In this document: positions 1-9,585 of the stretch, piece after piece
Position numbering within the stretch: position 1 is the first letter of the stretch
Layout of the letters: the number at the start of each line of letters is the position of its first letter
NCBI GenBank assembly: GCA_948146395.1
Contig: OX411559.1
Location: forward strand, 40,636,432 to 40,700,431
Source of the DNA: Fragum whitleyi
Taxonomy: Eukaryota; Mollusca; Bivalvia; Cardiida; Cardiidae
DNA: 64,000 nt
Direction: 5' to 3'
Made by a program: the position numbers and the translations under genes
The notes under the pieces: generated by a model
What the model was told of the DNA's origin: nothing
The model's input: only the letters and a program-made list of their open reading frames with translations
The model's database searches: none

Positions 1-257
1 TGGATGTTTAAGCCATATACATACATAGTGATATTCGTTCCGGCGCTATTTCTTGAAAACCGTTGACCGGATTTTTTATGAAACTTGGCACACAGCTTCA
101 CTACAAAGAGGATATGCGCATATCGTCAGGGTTACCCGGTTCAATCGCCGAATTTAGAGTTACTGTCCCTGACTGTTTAAGCCATACACATTAACTCCAT
201 TGACAATGACAATATGTTCGGCGGGGGATATCAATTCAACGAATTTGCTTGTTTGAT
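1..257. repeat. Unassigned repeat-like sequence at window edge
   Basis: No coding exon is visible here. The motif GTTTAAGCCATA occurs twice (near 6 and 174), which suggests a repeat element. Homology with the second duplication copy starts only after this stretch. The counterpart of NXPE exon 5, which should lie just upstream of the homologous intron, is therefore missing or displaced out of the window. Confidence 0.4.
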
Positions 258-325
258 CTGTTTTTCCTTTGGAACAAAAAAAAGGATCTATGTGAAAATC
301 TTTATACATGTGTATCGTTTACCCA

Positions 326-1287
326 CAGTAAGTAACATTGTGAAATTCACATGGATTATCTCGATCAAAACCATTCTAAATTACTCACACAGCGCCCCAT
401 TTAATTATTCCTTGCACTCACTCAAACTATTCAAAAATCGATTGTTTATTATTGAAAATCTCGCCATTACCATTCGTCATGTTCAGCATATCATTCAAGT
501 AGATCATTTTTTTGCACTATCTGATGATCTGATGTGGATTTCAAAACGTTGAAAAGCCCGAAAAGATGCATTAGCAGAAATTATGTGGCGGGTAATAAAT
601 AATTGCTTATTCCGTCCAATTGAACAAAATTATCAATATAGTATCTCCCCTTAATTATACCCCCCACCTACGAAGTAGAGGGGGGGTATATTGGTTTCAT
701 CATGTCTGTCTGTCTGTCTGTCTGTCCATCCGTCCGTCCGTCCATCCGTCCGTCCGTCCGTCCGTAGACCTTTTCGTTTCCGGACTCTAACTCAAGAACC
801 AAATGACCTACAATCATGAAACTTTATACAAATGTTCCTTATGACCCAAGGAAGTACCCTATTGTTTTGGAGTCATATAGGTCAAAGTTCAAGGCCACAG
901 TCAGCCTTTGTTCAATTTTCGTTTCCGGACTCTAACTCGAGAACCAAGTGACCTACAAGCATGAAACTTTATGCAAATGTTGCTTATGATCCAAGGAAGT
1001 GCCCTATTGTTTTTACATAGGTCAAGGTCACAGTCAGCCTATATTCAATTTTCATTTCTGGACTCTTAACTGAAAAACCAAGCGACCTAGAATCATTAAA
1101 CTTCATGCAAATGCTACATATGGCCTCAATATTAGTTACAAACACATCCTGCACTAATAGCAAAGCGCTTGTTGGGGTATTAGTCCGCTCTGCGACAGTT
1201 CTAGTTTTATTCAAAACTCTCTCCCCCCACTTATTTCAAATCATTTGAAAATCATTCTTCTCGTAAATTTCATGATGTGATTAACTG
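326..1287. mobile_element. Tc1-like MITE, split by a pearl-like insertion
   Basis: The left end resembles CAGTTAACAACATCG and the right end is its inverted form finishing in TTAACTG, as in the other copies of this MITE. The centre is replaced by the pearl/Helentron-like element at about 655-1,204. The orthologous copy in duplication 2 is 31,964-32,824. Confidence 0.7.
655..1204 (+). mobile_element. Pearl/Helentron-like element (family P6)
   Basis: It starts with a hairpin of C-run and G-run arms (657-690), followed by a CTGT/CCGT microsatellite (705-765). About three core repeats of roughly 130 bp follow, each with 'tccggactctaactc' and 'gaaactttatgcaaatg'. It ends in a GC-rich stem region and CTAG. 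Hairpin, microsatellite, tandem core and CTAG end match the known layout of non-autonomous Helentrons such as oyster pearl elements. No coding capacity is visible. Confidence 0.65.
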
Positions 1288-1553
1288 TAAGTCAGGGACT
1301 AAGCTCGCTGAATTCATAGTGTATGCTAGAACATGTCAAAGGCACCATCAAATCACGGAAGGGTAGCTAAAATTCTGAAACTAATTCTTCTCCCTGATAA
1401 AGTGATGGACAAGCTGTAAGAATGATGTTATCATTATTCATCAAGGTTATTTTTGAAGATTACATGAACTTATTTCGAAGAAGGCTTATTAGTAGTTTGC
1501 CAATGGTAGTTTCAACTTTGTTTCTATAGAAGCATTTTTAAACTGTTCTCATT

Positions 1554-1640
1554 TATAGTTCTACTGACCGAGCTCAGTAGAACTATAGCAATTGCATGTT
1601 TTCGTCCGTCCGTCCGTCTGTCCGTCCGCCTGTCTGTTAA
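1554..1640 (+). repeat. Perfect hairpin followed by CCGT microsatellite
   Basis: A 14-bp perfect stem (TATAGTTCTACTGA and its complement, 1,554-1,587) is followed by CCGT/CTGT repeats. This looks like the head of another pearl-like element whose body is missing. The copy at about 33,090-33,180 has a decayed stem. Confidence 0.6.
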
Positions 1641-1656
1641 CTTTCGCTTATTATTA

Positions 1657-1775
1657 CAATTGCCAACATCGTGAGATTGACTTTTACATGATCAAAACTA
1701 TTCTAAATCGCTCATTCAACGCTCTATCCATTATTTTTCGAACACTCACTCAAACAATTCATGTTAGCTTAAAAC
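1657..1775. mobile_element. Tc1-like MITE fragment (left end)
   Basis: The left terminus 'CAATTGCCAACATCGTG' and the following 'atcaaaactattctaaatcg' match the first quarter of the full-length MITE at 3,004. The rest is absent. It lies about 100 bp upstream of exon 6 of NXPE-a. Confidence 0.6.
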
Positions 1776-1871
1776 TGTCTAAACCATGCTTATTTTGCGA
1801 TAGCAGCAAGTGAAACGATACATGCCCTCTTTGGACTATTTTTTAGAGTAAGATTCTTTTTCTGTTTTCAG

Positions 1872-1924
1872 TCGTGGATCTCTTGGACCAATATTTAGAA
1901 TAACTGTCCTCCCTTTAAAGAAAG
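1872..1924 (+). CDS. NXPE: NXPE-a exon 6
   Basis: The acceptor is 'ctgttttcag' and the donor is 'aaag|gtattt'. It encodes RGSLGPIFRITVLPLKK and starts on the third base of a codon. It differs from the copy b exon by one synonymous base. Confidence 0.85.
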
Positions 1925-4790
1925 GTATTTCATAAACGTTTTCAGATAGATTTTTCAAGATTTTTTATTGTATTAGTTTTGTATTAGGGATTGTATCAGT
2001 AGTTTTATTCAATTTACAATTTGCATTTAACGAATTATGGACCATTTTGTAACACCGTAAAATTTAAAAATTTAACAAAGATTGGTTCCAGAACGGGAAA
2101 ACTGTAGGTCGCATTTCAAAACATCTTATGGTAGCTCGTCGGACTGTCAATCTAGAGGTCCCGGGTTCGAAAAAAACAACAGTCAAAAGTGAAAGGCTCC
2201 GGTCCTAGTCAGCCTGCACAATCCGTGCAGTCTGACCAGGACCGCCTCTGTATGCACTACTTTTCGCCAGACGCATCACATGTATATATATATATATTTA
2301 TATATACAATGTTATGTTGTCAGACAGATGACATTCGGGCGTAAACTTTTTTTCGAGTTTCTGCAAATGTTAACGCCCCTAAAAACGGAAATAAACTATA
2401 GAGTAACATCATGAATAGAAACTCAGTTCTTTCATAAATATCTATGAAGGTCAATCATTACTCCATTTATACCATTCGTACAACTCCCTTAGACGCTCCA
2501 AAAACGCCCCATAATCTTTCAAAACAACCCGAAATGATTCGAAACAATTCGCAACTCCAACTAAGTCGATCAAATTACTCAATGATATACAATGTAAATG
2601 GCTGGCGTTCATTTGGATGTTTCTGATTGTACTTATCCATTGGTTTAAATCTATAAACTGTCAATCTAGAGGTCCCGGGTTGGATCTTAGACGGCGGCAC
2701 TCGTTCTTTCCGACTATTTGTCTCCCATCAATGGTTCGACAATCTATGACCTATGTCGGATGTCATCTGGAGGCTAAGAAAGAATGTAATGTTAGTACTG
2801 GTGTGAGAAATACCAGGAATCTATTGTTAGGTGATCCAGCCGCCGCGACATAACTGAAAAATTTTGAAAAGCGGTGTTAAAGCCCAATTCAAAAAACAAA
2901 ATAACAGAACCTACATACATATATTTTACATCGACTAGGAACAAGTTCTGAAAAGTTAGAATAATCCGTTTCGGTTCCTCGTCCTGGAAACGAGCCAGTG
3001 CTACAGTTAACAACATCGAGAAATTGACATTCATTTCAATCAAAACCGTTCTAAATTGCTTACTCAGCGCTCCATTCAATCATTCCAAACACTCATGCAA
3101 ACCATTTAGAAACGCTCAAACACATTGAAAAATATAGAAACAACAGCGTCATTCAAAATAAATTTTGATAAAGAAAAATCGCGATTTCACTGACATATTT
3201 CAAATGGTTAGCGTCTCAAAGGTTCTTGAAAAAATAGAAAGCTATGTATAGATCTTGTAAGCACATTTTATTAAAGGGAGGTAATCAATATCGTTAGTTT
3301 TGTTCATCCTGCACAAAATTTGCGATGTAGGATTACCTCCCATTAAACTCAATCAAAACTCGCTCCACACACTCATTCAATTTCATTCCTAAATCATTCC
3401 AAAATCATTCCCCTTGTCAATGTCACGATGTTGTTAACTGTAGCCAAGGACAGCACCAATATCAATTGCCGCTCCAGGGACCCGTTTTACCAAACTTCCT
3501 ACGAAAACATTTATCGCCTGTAGTAAGACAAAATCACAAATCGTACATAGTGTTTTCATTCATGGTTAGATTCTGCCTTGCAATATCTCATTGGAATCGT
3601 CTTTATAAGACGATTCCATTGCGATAAAGCAAGGTAGAATTCCATATTAAATTACTACTGTTGAAGCAACTTTAACTTTGGACATATGCATAAAATAATC
3701 TAATGATGTTCAGTAAAATAGGTCCCAGGGAACATATCAAAGAATTAAAGTAGATATATCCAGTAGTTACGAGAAGAAATTAAATGACGCTTATTTCGTT
3801 TAAAATGAACAAAATTAGCGATACTCTTTTACTCCCTTTTATTATGTTCATTTAACTCATTCAATTTCATTCCAAAACCATTCTTAAAACATTCAGCTAT
3901 TCAATTCTACGACGAATTTAACTGTAAACTACACAAATGAGAAAACGGAATGAAACTGCCAAACAACATTTCAACTTTCAGATGAACAAAATTGCAATGG
4001 CTGGTGTAATCAAGTAAGTCACATTCGTAGTGATACAATGGAACCTAACATGTTTGAATGTCATCGTTATAGCAGAACAAAATTATGGAACTTGAAACCT
4101 CCTTCGGGATTCTTCTTCAGAAACCAATGGTTTATGTTACACTGTAAACAGCCAAGTTTACAAGACATCGGTCGTATATTGAGAAATAGACGTCTAATTC
4201 TTTATGGCGATTCAACCGTACGGCAGTGGTTCGTTGTTTTGGGAGAGACATTTAATTGTGAATTAGTTAGTGAAACATGGACGAATCCTAAATGGATATT
4301 CAATTCAAAGGCTTACTGTGCAAATATAAATTTCACGATAGAATTAGTGTTTCATTCCCTTCCAGGAAATGTAGGCCTCGGTAAATTACGATCCAATTCA
4401 ATTTCAAGACATTTATTGAATTTTCTTGGACAAAAAGAAGTGGTGTTTCTCATACATTTACAAAGTCATTTCAACGCATATCACGAAAACGTTTTTGTTC
4501 ATAGAATAAGACATATTCATTCTAGTGTTAAAAAGATTTTAGGAGCAAACCCAAAAGCTACAATCTTTATAAAAGGGTTTCATTTGTATTGGTCAGTGTT
4601 AAACTACAAAATCGAAATATATAAAGCTATCTTAACAGAAACATTTAAAGACATTAGAGATAAAGTTATATATTTGGATAATGAAGAGAGTGCTGTAGCA
4701 AAACATGTGATAGATGTTCATCCAGATTCTGACGTTGTAAGAGCGATGGTTAATCAAATGCTTGCCTATATACCTAGCTTGGAGAGTTAG
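1872..4790 (+). CDS. NXPE: NXPE-family protein, copy a (3' end of gene)
   Basis: Only the last two exons are in the window: 1,872-1,924 (53 nt) and 3,982-4,790 (809 nt with the stop). Both are bounded by AG/GT and share the phase of the complete copy b. They encode the end of the linker and the whole NXPE C-terminal, PC-esterase-like domain. Visible landmarks are 'PPSGFFFRNQW', the Ser motif 'YGDSTVRQW' and a terminal 'DVHP' that supplies the likely catalytic Asp/His. NXPE proteins are secretory-pathway, mostly type II membrane or secreted, proteins. Human NXPE1 has been linked to sialic-acid O-acetylation, but the substrate here is unknown. About 16 of 269 residues of the last exon differ from copy b, mostly conservatively, so the exon appears to be under constraint. 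Exons 1-5 are absent from the window's first 258 bp and may lie upstream or be lost. Confidence 0.88.
2127..2241 (+). repeat. SINE-head fragment and CTGCAC hairpin
   Basis: 2,127-2,170 keeps a tRNA-like piece (anticodon arm and the B-box-like 'CCCGGGTTCGA'). 2,203-2,241 is an imperfect hairpin with CTGCAC/GTGCAG arms. This stretch has no counterpart in intron 6 of copy b. Confidence 0.5.
2653..2900 (+). mobile_element. tRNA-derived SINE (family S), 5'-truncated
   Basis: It starts inside the tRNA-like head ('ggtcccgggtt'). The body is the common one ('tttccgactatttgtctccc', 'gaaataccaggaatc') and it ends in 'gcggtgttaaa' plus an A-rich tail. It is specific to copy 1 intron 6. Confidence 0.75.
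3004..3440. mobile_element. Full-length Tc1/mariner-like MITE
   Basis: The 437-bp element starts CAGTTAACAACATCG and ends with the inverted form TTAACTG. TA is duplicated at 3,002-3,003 and 3,441-3,442. The CAGT-type ends and TA target site fit the Tc1/mariner superfamily. The centre holds the palindrome GGGAGGTAAT...ATTACCTCCC around a GAACAAAATT-type hairpin. There is no coding capacity. It is present only in copy 1. Confidence 0.85.
3478..3727. mobile_element. Palindromic MITE with GGCAGAAT-type hairpin (family H)
   Basis: The ends read GGGACCCGTTTTACC and GGTCCCAGG. The centre is a hairpin of CATTGGAATCGTCTT and its complement, flanked by 'ttctgccttgcaata' and its inverted form. Further copies are at 43,302, 43,702 and 55,842. 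Confidence 0.7.
3850..3935. mobile_element. Tc1-like MITE fragment (right end)
   Basis: It keeps 'ttaactcattcaatttcatt' through 'gaatttaactgta', the right quarter of the MITE. It ends about 50 bp upstream of the exon 7 acceptor. The copy 2 equivalent is at about 34,270-34,348. Confidence 0.6.
3982..4790 (+). CDS. NXPE: NXPE-a exon 7 (PC-esterase-like domain)
   Basis: The acceptor is 'tcaactttcag'. The frame opens with DEQNCNGWCNQVSH, runs through the catalytic Ser motif GDST and the DVHP motif, and ends in TAG at 4,790. The exon is open throughout. The ATG at 4,038 is internal, not the gene start. Confidence 0.9.
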
Positions 4791-4838
4791 AAACGCCCTG
4801 AAATTGACAACCGACTAGATCACAGCCATTCTAATATA

Positions 4839-4908
4839 AATAAACTTAAGATGTGTCTATCAATATTCCAACATTCTGATTGGCTGAAAGTTAATTTTCC
4901 CCAATAAA
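4839..4908 (+). terminator. Two candidate polyadenylation signals, NXPE-a
   Basis: AATAAA occurs at 4,839-4,844 (about 50 bp after the stop) and again at 4,903-4,908. Both are conserved in copy b. Confidence 0.55.
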
Positions 4909-5220
4909 AATATTTTGAGTACACAGCAGTTTTGTCTTTCGTCGAAAGTAGTCCAATCAAGAGCTATTTTATAAAGGATAAATGTTAACTATTTTGCTTT
5001 ATGGTATTAAAATCTAATCACATTGAATAGGTTTCAAGTTTCATACCTCCATAAATCAACAAATATTCCAATCATCTCTAAACTACTTGCTGAGCGTCGT
5101 CATCTTAGCGTTATACTTAGCAAACCGCTGGACTTGCAAGCATGGGTTCGATCATCTTTACGACTGATGTGGATAATCGTGAAACTACGTGGAAAACCAA
5201 GATCCATTATTATGTGATCC

Positions 5221-5390
5221 ATTGATTGATTGATTGAATTGAGTTTTACACCGCTTTCAACATTTTTTCAGTTATATCGCGGCGGCTGTAGCATCTAACA
5301 ACGGATTCCTGGTATTTCTCTCACCAGTACAACCACTACATCCTGCTGTTATCTCACACAGGTCTACGATTATGAACCTATTGGTGAGTT
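5221..5390 (-). mobile_element. tRNA-derived SINE (family S), truncated
   Basis: An ATTG repeat tail at 5,221 precedes 'acaccgctttcaac' and the SINE body in reverse orientation. The tRNA-like head is missing. The identical copy is at 35,641-35,810. Confidence 0.75.
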
Positions 5391-5824
5391 ATGTGAACCA
5401 GCCGCCATATGTCTTATAACTCATTAAGGTAATGGACCCGTAAAAGTTCCACAACGTTTCGGAAGTAATGAACTTAAACAGTGTGAACTGAGGTTTCCTA
5501 CTGATTTCATTAGGAAAACCTCGATTTACATTGCAATAGGTCATGAGTTCCAAAAATGTTGCGGAACAATAACGAATCCACTACCTCAACCCAATTCAAA
5601 AGATAATTGACACAGCTTTGTCTGCATTGGGGTCCGAAATTTCACCAACCGGCCACCACCCCACCCCCAACCCCTTCACCACCATCCCATTTCCACCAAT
5701 AAGCCAATATTACAAGTTGATCTATTGGGTCAGTAGATATGGGATAGAATCCAGGACCCTTGTGTTAGTTTGGTCATGTGTATTCGGTTAATATAGAGTT
5801 AAAGTCTTTTGTTTCTCGTGATTG

Positions 5825-6098
5825 AAATACCGTCGTCACAGCGCAGATGATAGCTTGACAGACTCACAAACAATCGGTACCGGATTCGACCCCGATCAGC
5901 GCAGCGCATCCTTTCCGACATATGTAACCCACCAATAAGTTGTAATCGTAAGACTAAGTGGGTCTGCAAATGAATGCTCGCAAAGGATTGAACGGTAGGA
6001 CTGTTGTAAAAATACCAAGCATCCAATTTTAGCTACTCCAGCCGTCGAGATACGTGTCACTGTGTTAATCCTCATTCGAATAAACAATTGATTGATTG
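5825..6098 (+). mobile_element. tRNA-derived SINE, diverged subfamily, full length
   Basis: The tRNA-like head 'gtcgtcacagcgcag' with B-box-like 'ggattcgaccc' is followed by a diverged body ending in 'gtgttaatcctcattcg' and an ATTG tail. It meets the next SINE tail to tail. The identical copy is at 36,245-36,518. Confidence 0.7.
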
Positions 6099-6349
6099 AA
6101 AGGAGTTTTACGCCGCTTTCAACATTTTCTTTCAGTTATATCGCGACGGCTGGAGCACCTAACAATGTTTTCCTGATATTTCTCTCACCAGTACAACCAC
6201 CACATCCTTTCGTAGCCTCCAGGTGATATCTCACATAGGTCTACGATTATCAAACCATTGGTGAGAGACAAATAGTCGGAAAGAATGAGTGCCGCCGTCG
6301 GGGATCGAACCCGGGACCGACGCGCTACCAACTGCGCTGTGACGGCAGC
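6092..6349 (-). mobile_element. tRNA-derived SINE (family S), full length
   Basis: Read on the minus strand it begins GCCGTCACAGCGCAGTTGG with a good B box (GGGTTCGATCCCC). The common body follows, then 'gcggcgtaaaactcc' and an ATTG tail. It resembles V-SINE/RUDI-type bivalve SINEs; the family name is not verified. The identical copy is at 36,512-36,769. Confidence 0.8.
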
Positions 6350-7596
6350 TCAAGTAAACAAAATTAAATTATTAAGAAAGACTTAGCTGTAGAAGACTCC
6401 TTTACGTCGTTCAAGATGGAAACGTTCACGAAACGTTTAAGATATGTGACCCGTCATGCGAGAAGGGACTATCTCGGAAATTTTTAAAATGAATATTTGA
6501 AAAAGAGATTGGGTCCAGTAAATGTCAACCAGAGGTCGCATTTCAAATATTCTTTCGCTGGAAAGTAGATTGGTCTTTATAGATTCAGAAAATAAGCACA
6601 TTGCGAAAAGTTTCACACAGTACGCGCAGTATGACTGGGGTCGAAACTTTACGCGCTACCCGAATGGTCCCTTTTCCCGTGACGGGTCACATATTAAAAC
6701 CAACTTTGCACGATTTTTCCAGCAAAGCTGAGTACAGTTCTTAAATGTTAGGAAACATTTTTGATGTTTTTATCACGAAAAAAAAATATAAAAATTCACG
6801 ACAAAGTACAAAATAACAATACAACATTTGTATCTTTAAAATTATCCGATAAGTAATGGCAGTTCTAGGCCACCATAATTTGTATTACTCGTCAACACGG
6901 ACATCTTTTTCTTCGCGCACCGAAGAAAAAATCAAAGCACTGAAAGTACTGATGGTGAACGAACCTGATGGCATTCTAGAATTATATATTCAATTCAATT
7001 AGAAAAGAGAAACTATGAATGTAAAAATAATTAAAAAAAGGGGGGGGTTGTCTTGACAAAATTTCCGTTGTTCGGAAATTTCAATGCAAATTCAAAGAAA
7101 GGGAAAGATGGGGAAAATCCTGTTAGAAAAATATTTGTTAGAATATGAGTTTTTACTCTGTGAAAATTTCTTTTACACACTTGAAATAGGTACATTTATT
7201 AATTAAACATAAATGGAGAGAACGATTTAATCCTATCTAAAACTGTCTTCAACCTATATCCAATGGTGTTTGTTTTTACAAAAGTAATTGTTATCATGTT
7301 TAAGCTTATTTCAAGTAAATTTGTTGTTTTTGTTTTAACTTTTTTTATCTATCTTTGTTTCTTCTCAGAGGATGAAAAGTTCTTTGAGTACCAACCAAAG
7401 AAACACCTATGAATATCAGTCAGTCCTGAACTGTACTCATTGTTTAAAGTTATGATTTGTTAACTTATTAATAGTATTTTGAACCATAACCTGAGATATT
7501 CATTTTGATCATATCTGAAGCCAAAACCACTTCCGAGGTTGACACTTATGTCGTTATTCAATTTTATAACACTGCAGGATGAGAATTATTTAGGTA
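6350..7596. other. Non-coding, AT-rich, nothing recognised
   Basis: No exon was supported. The only notable items are a G-run near 7,041 (7 G here, 10 in copy 2) and the motif AATCAAAGCACTGAAAG next to GGTGAACGAA at about 6,930-6,965, which recurs elsewhere in the window. Confidence 0.5.
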
Positions 7597-7600
7597 TAGG

Positions 7601-7745
7601 TGTAACCCGCAGATAAATATTCGACTCCGCCGGGATTCGAACCCAGGACCTCTGTGTCCCAAAGCAAGTGTTCTACCACGTCGCTATAAAAGCTAGCTTG
7701 TACGGCAAGGCAGTACAAACACCCCTTATACTCAACCCGGCTACA
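7601..7745 (-). repeat. TRIM LTR (3' LTR on minus strand)
   Basis: This is the 145-bp terminal repeat with TG...CA ends on the minus strand. It contains the A-box-like 'tagcgacgtggtagaac' and the B box. It differs from its partner at six sites, five of them in the first 30 bp and all six in the first 50. Confidence 0.75.
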
Positions 7746-7856
7746 TACACCCCCTCGACAATTAAGATTCTTCCACGAATCTTCTCAATTCAACATCCTC
7801 AACTACCAAATCACATAACCACCACCTCATGTGGGTTATTTACGGTGGGCGCCAAA

Positions 7857-8001
7857 TGTAACCCGCAATTAAATTTTCGAATCCGTCGGGATTCGAACCC
7901 GGGACCTCTGTGTCCCAAAGCAAGTGTTCTACCACGTCGCTATAAAAGCTAGCTTGTACGGCAAGGCAGTACAAACACCCCTTATACTCAACCCGGCTAC
8001 A
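7857..8001 (-). repeat. TRIM LTR (5' LTR on minus strand)
   Basis: This is the partner of the repeat at 7,601. On the minus strand it is followed directly by the primer-binding-like TTTGGCGCCCACCG. Confidence 0.75.
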
Positions 8002-8011
8002 TAGGTTAAAG

Positions 8012-8314
8012 AGTGTATTTCCGTTTATTTATCGTCTCTACCGTAGCATATGCCCATATGAGCGACCCCCCAGAAGACGGTTAGTTGTTAAGGGGGATAG
8101 TGCAAGGATACATGACGAATCTACTGCTGAGATCCGCCATGGTTCATTAACGTGCTCGGTGTAAAGCACCGTCTCACGGGGCCTCGGTTTAACGTCTCAT
8201 CCGAAAGACAAGTAGTTTTTGTTAGTGTACCAGCCCGGGAACCGAACCCACGCGGTCGAACTTCAATGGTTTTGAAGTCCGGTGCTCTACCAACTGAGCT
8301 AATCGTGCTGGTCG
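8012..8314 (-). mobile_element. tRNA-derived SINE with Deu-like central block (family D)
   Basis: On the minus strand the head has A box TAGCTCAGTTGG and B-box-like GGTTCGGTTCC. The block GGATGAGACGTTAAACCGAG follows, then 'ttaacgaaccatggcgg'-like sequence and a tail 'taaataaacggaaat'. The block resembles the conserved domain of Deu/Meta-type SINEs (from memory). TATAGGTTAAAG-type duplications flank it. Its tRNA part lacks a proper anticodon stem, so it is not a working tRNA gene. Confidence 0.75.
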
Positions 8315-8326
8315 TATAGGTTAAAG

Positions 8327-8561
8327 TGTGTGTTTGTAGGATTTAGGTCCCTCCGTGCTCTAGGCATATATAGTAAGGACCATGAGAGAGAAAGAAGCGG
8401 ATACGAGGAGATCAGGGTTCATACGTCCCTAGCTCTTCTACGAAAAGACCTCCTTGGTTCTTTATTGTGCCCAGTGTAAGCACCGATACTCGCGAAGCTA
8501 CCTCTGGGTTTCTTACCAGTTCACTTCTAGCTGAAAATTCCTGCCTGGGTTGGGATTCGAG
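8327..8561 (-). mobile_element. SINE-like repeat (family F)
   Basis: It is flanked by perfect 12-bp TATAGGTTAAAG repeats (8,315-8,326 and 8,562-8,573). On the minus strand it reads from 'tcgaatcccaaccc', like a truncated tRNA B-box region, through 'gtgaactggtaagaaaccc'. Copies are at 38,750-38,984 and 63,515-63,750. Confidence 0.55.
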
Positions 8562-9284
8562 TATAGGTTAAAGGAGGTCTAGTGCCTTATTAGTATAATT
8601 CATAGATAATTTCTGTTTAAGGTTTAGAAATTAAAGTATAACTTTTTATATTAAATAATTGCTTCATAGTAAATTGCATACTTACAGTCTTTATGAATAT
8701 TATTTTCGTAACGTAATTTCCACTTCAAAAGCGAATAAGAATCTCATTTAAGAAGTTTATTTTTTTAAAGGGAGGTAGAAATTACATGAACAAATAGTTT
8801 AAGTATAATACCCTGTTTTTTTTCCTCCCGACTTTCCTCCCAATAAGAATTGAGAATCCTTACAATTGTCGGTTTATTTTTTGCACGAGAACCTATTGTT
8901 TACATTCAAGAGTTTGGATGCTTGTAAAATCACTCACTATAGATATCTTATTACAGTATTGCGGCTGATATTAGACTTTTCTTCTCGGAGCTAGTTTTTT
9001 CTTAAACTGTAGTTAACCAATTCTAAACGTATTTTGGAAAGGATGGAACCAGTTTTTATTCATTGATTAAGATTTTTATGATTTCTGTAAAAAAAGCAAT
9101 GACTTTTCCGAATAATTTAACAACTAAACCCGCCTGTCGAATTGTAAACAAGTGCATGACGGATCTGGCCCCCCTTGACCACGGCAATATATACTCGTCA
9201 ATTGGAGTGGTATCTAGGGTTGAATATTTAGCTATCATTTATTCAATTTTCAAATAGAATTTTGAATTGATATGGTTTTACAGA

Positions 9285-9585
9285 TTGAAATGAAACACGA
9301 ATGCCCCGGAACAGCATTTTTTTAAAGTTTGACCTTGACAGATGACCTTGACCTTGTCACATGACCTTGACCTTATCACATGACCTTGACTTTGGTGTAC
9401 AGCTTTGTATGTCAAATACTTTTGGAGAAAAGGCAAAGGTTAAGTTTTCGGGTAAAGTTTTCGGACAGACGGACGGACAGACGGACGGACGGACAGACAG
9501 ACGGACGGACAGACGGATAGACAGACAGACAGACGGACATGAGTAAAACAATATGCCCCCGATCTCTCGATACGGGGGCATAAAA
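9285..9585 (-). mobile_element. Pearl-like element with TGACCTTGACC repeats (family P9)
   Basis: A terminal hairpin TATGCCCCC...GGGGGCATA (9,552-9,582) adjoins a GGAC/AGAC microsatellite (9,463-9,538). Short TGACCTTGACC-type repeats (9,331-9,390) come next. This is the same hairpin-microsatellite-tandem layout as the other pearl-like elements, here on the minus strand. Open frames across the microsatellite are low-complexity artefacts. Confidence 0.65.

Larger units (their letters stand above)
7601..8001 (-). mobile_element. TRIM: miniature LTR retroelement with tRNA-like LTRs
   Basis: Two direct repeats of 145 bp (7,601-7,745 and 7,857-8,001, six differences) flank a 111-bp interior. Read on the minus strand the LTR starts TGTAGCCGGG and ends GCGGGTTACA. 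TTTGGCGCCCACCG, a primer-binding-site-like motif, follows, and the interior ends in the purine run GAGGGGGTG before the second LTR. TAGG flanks both sides (7,597-7,600 and 8,002-8,005). Each LTR contains a tRNA-Pro(UGG)-like stretch with TTTGGGA anticodon loop and a perfect B box GGGTTCGAATCCC. There is no coding capacity. Confidence 0.8.

Noticed and set aside
5023..6731. Open frames at 5,023, 5,799, 5,896 and 6,522 with exact copies 30,420 bp downstream
   Set aside because: They lie over SINEs or low-information DNA, have no domains, and their identity reflects the homogenised duplication tail.
7668..7952. 94-codon frame across the TRIM
   Set aside because: It runs through LTR, interior and LTR in a frame with no gag or pol similarity and is explained by the non-coding retroelement.
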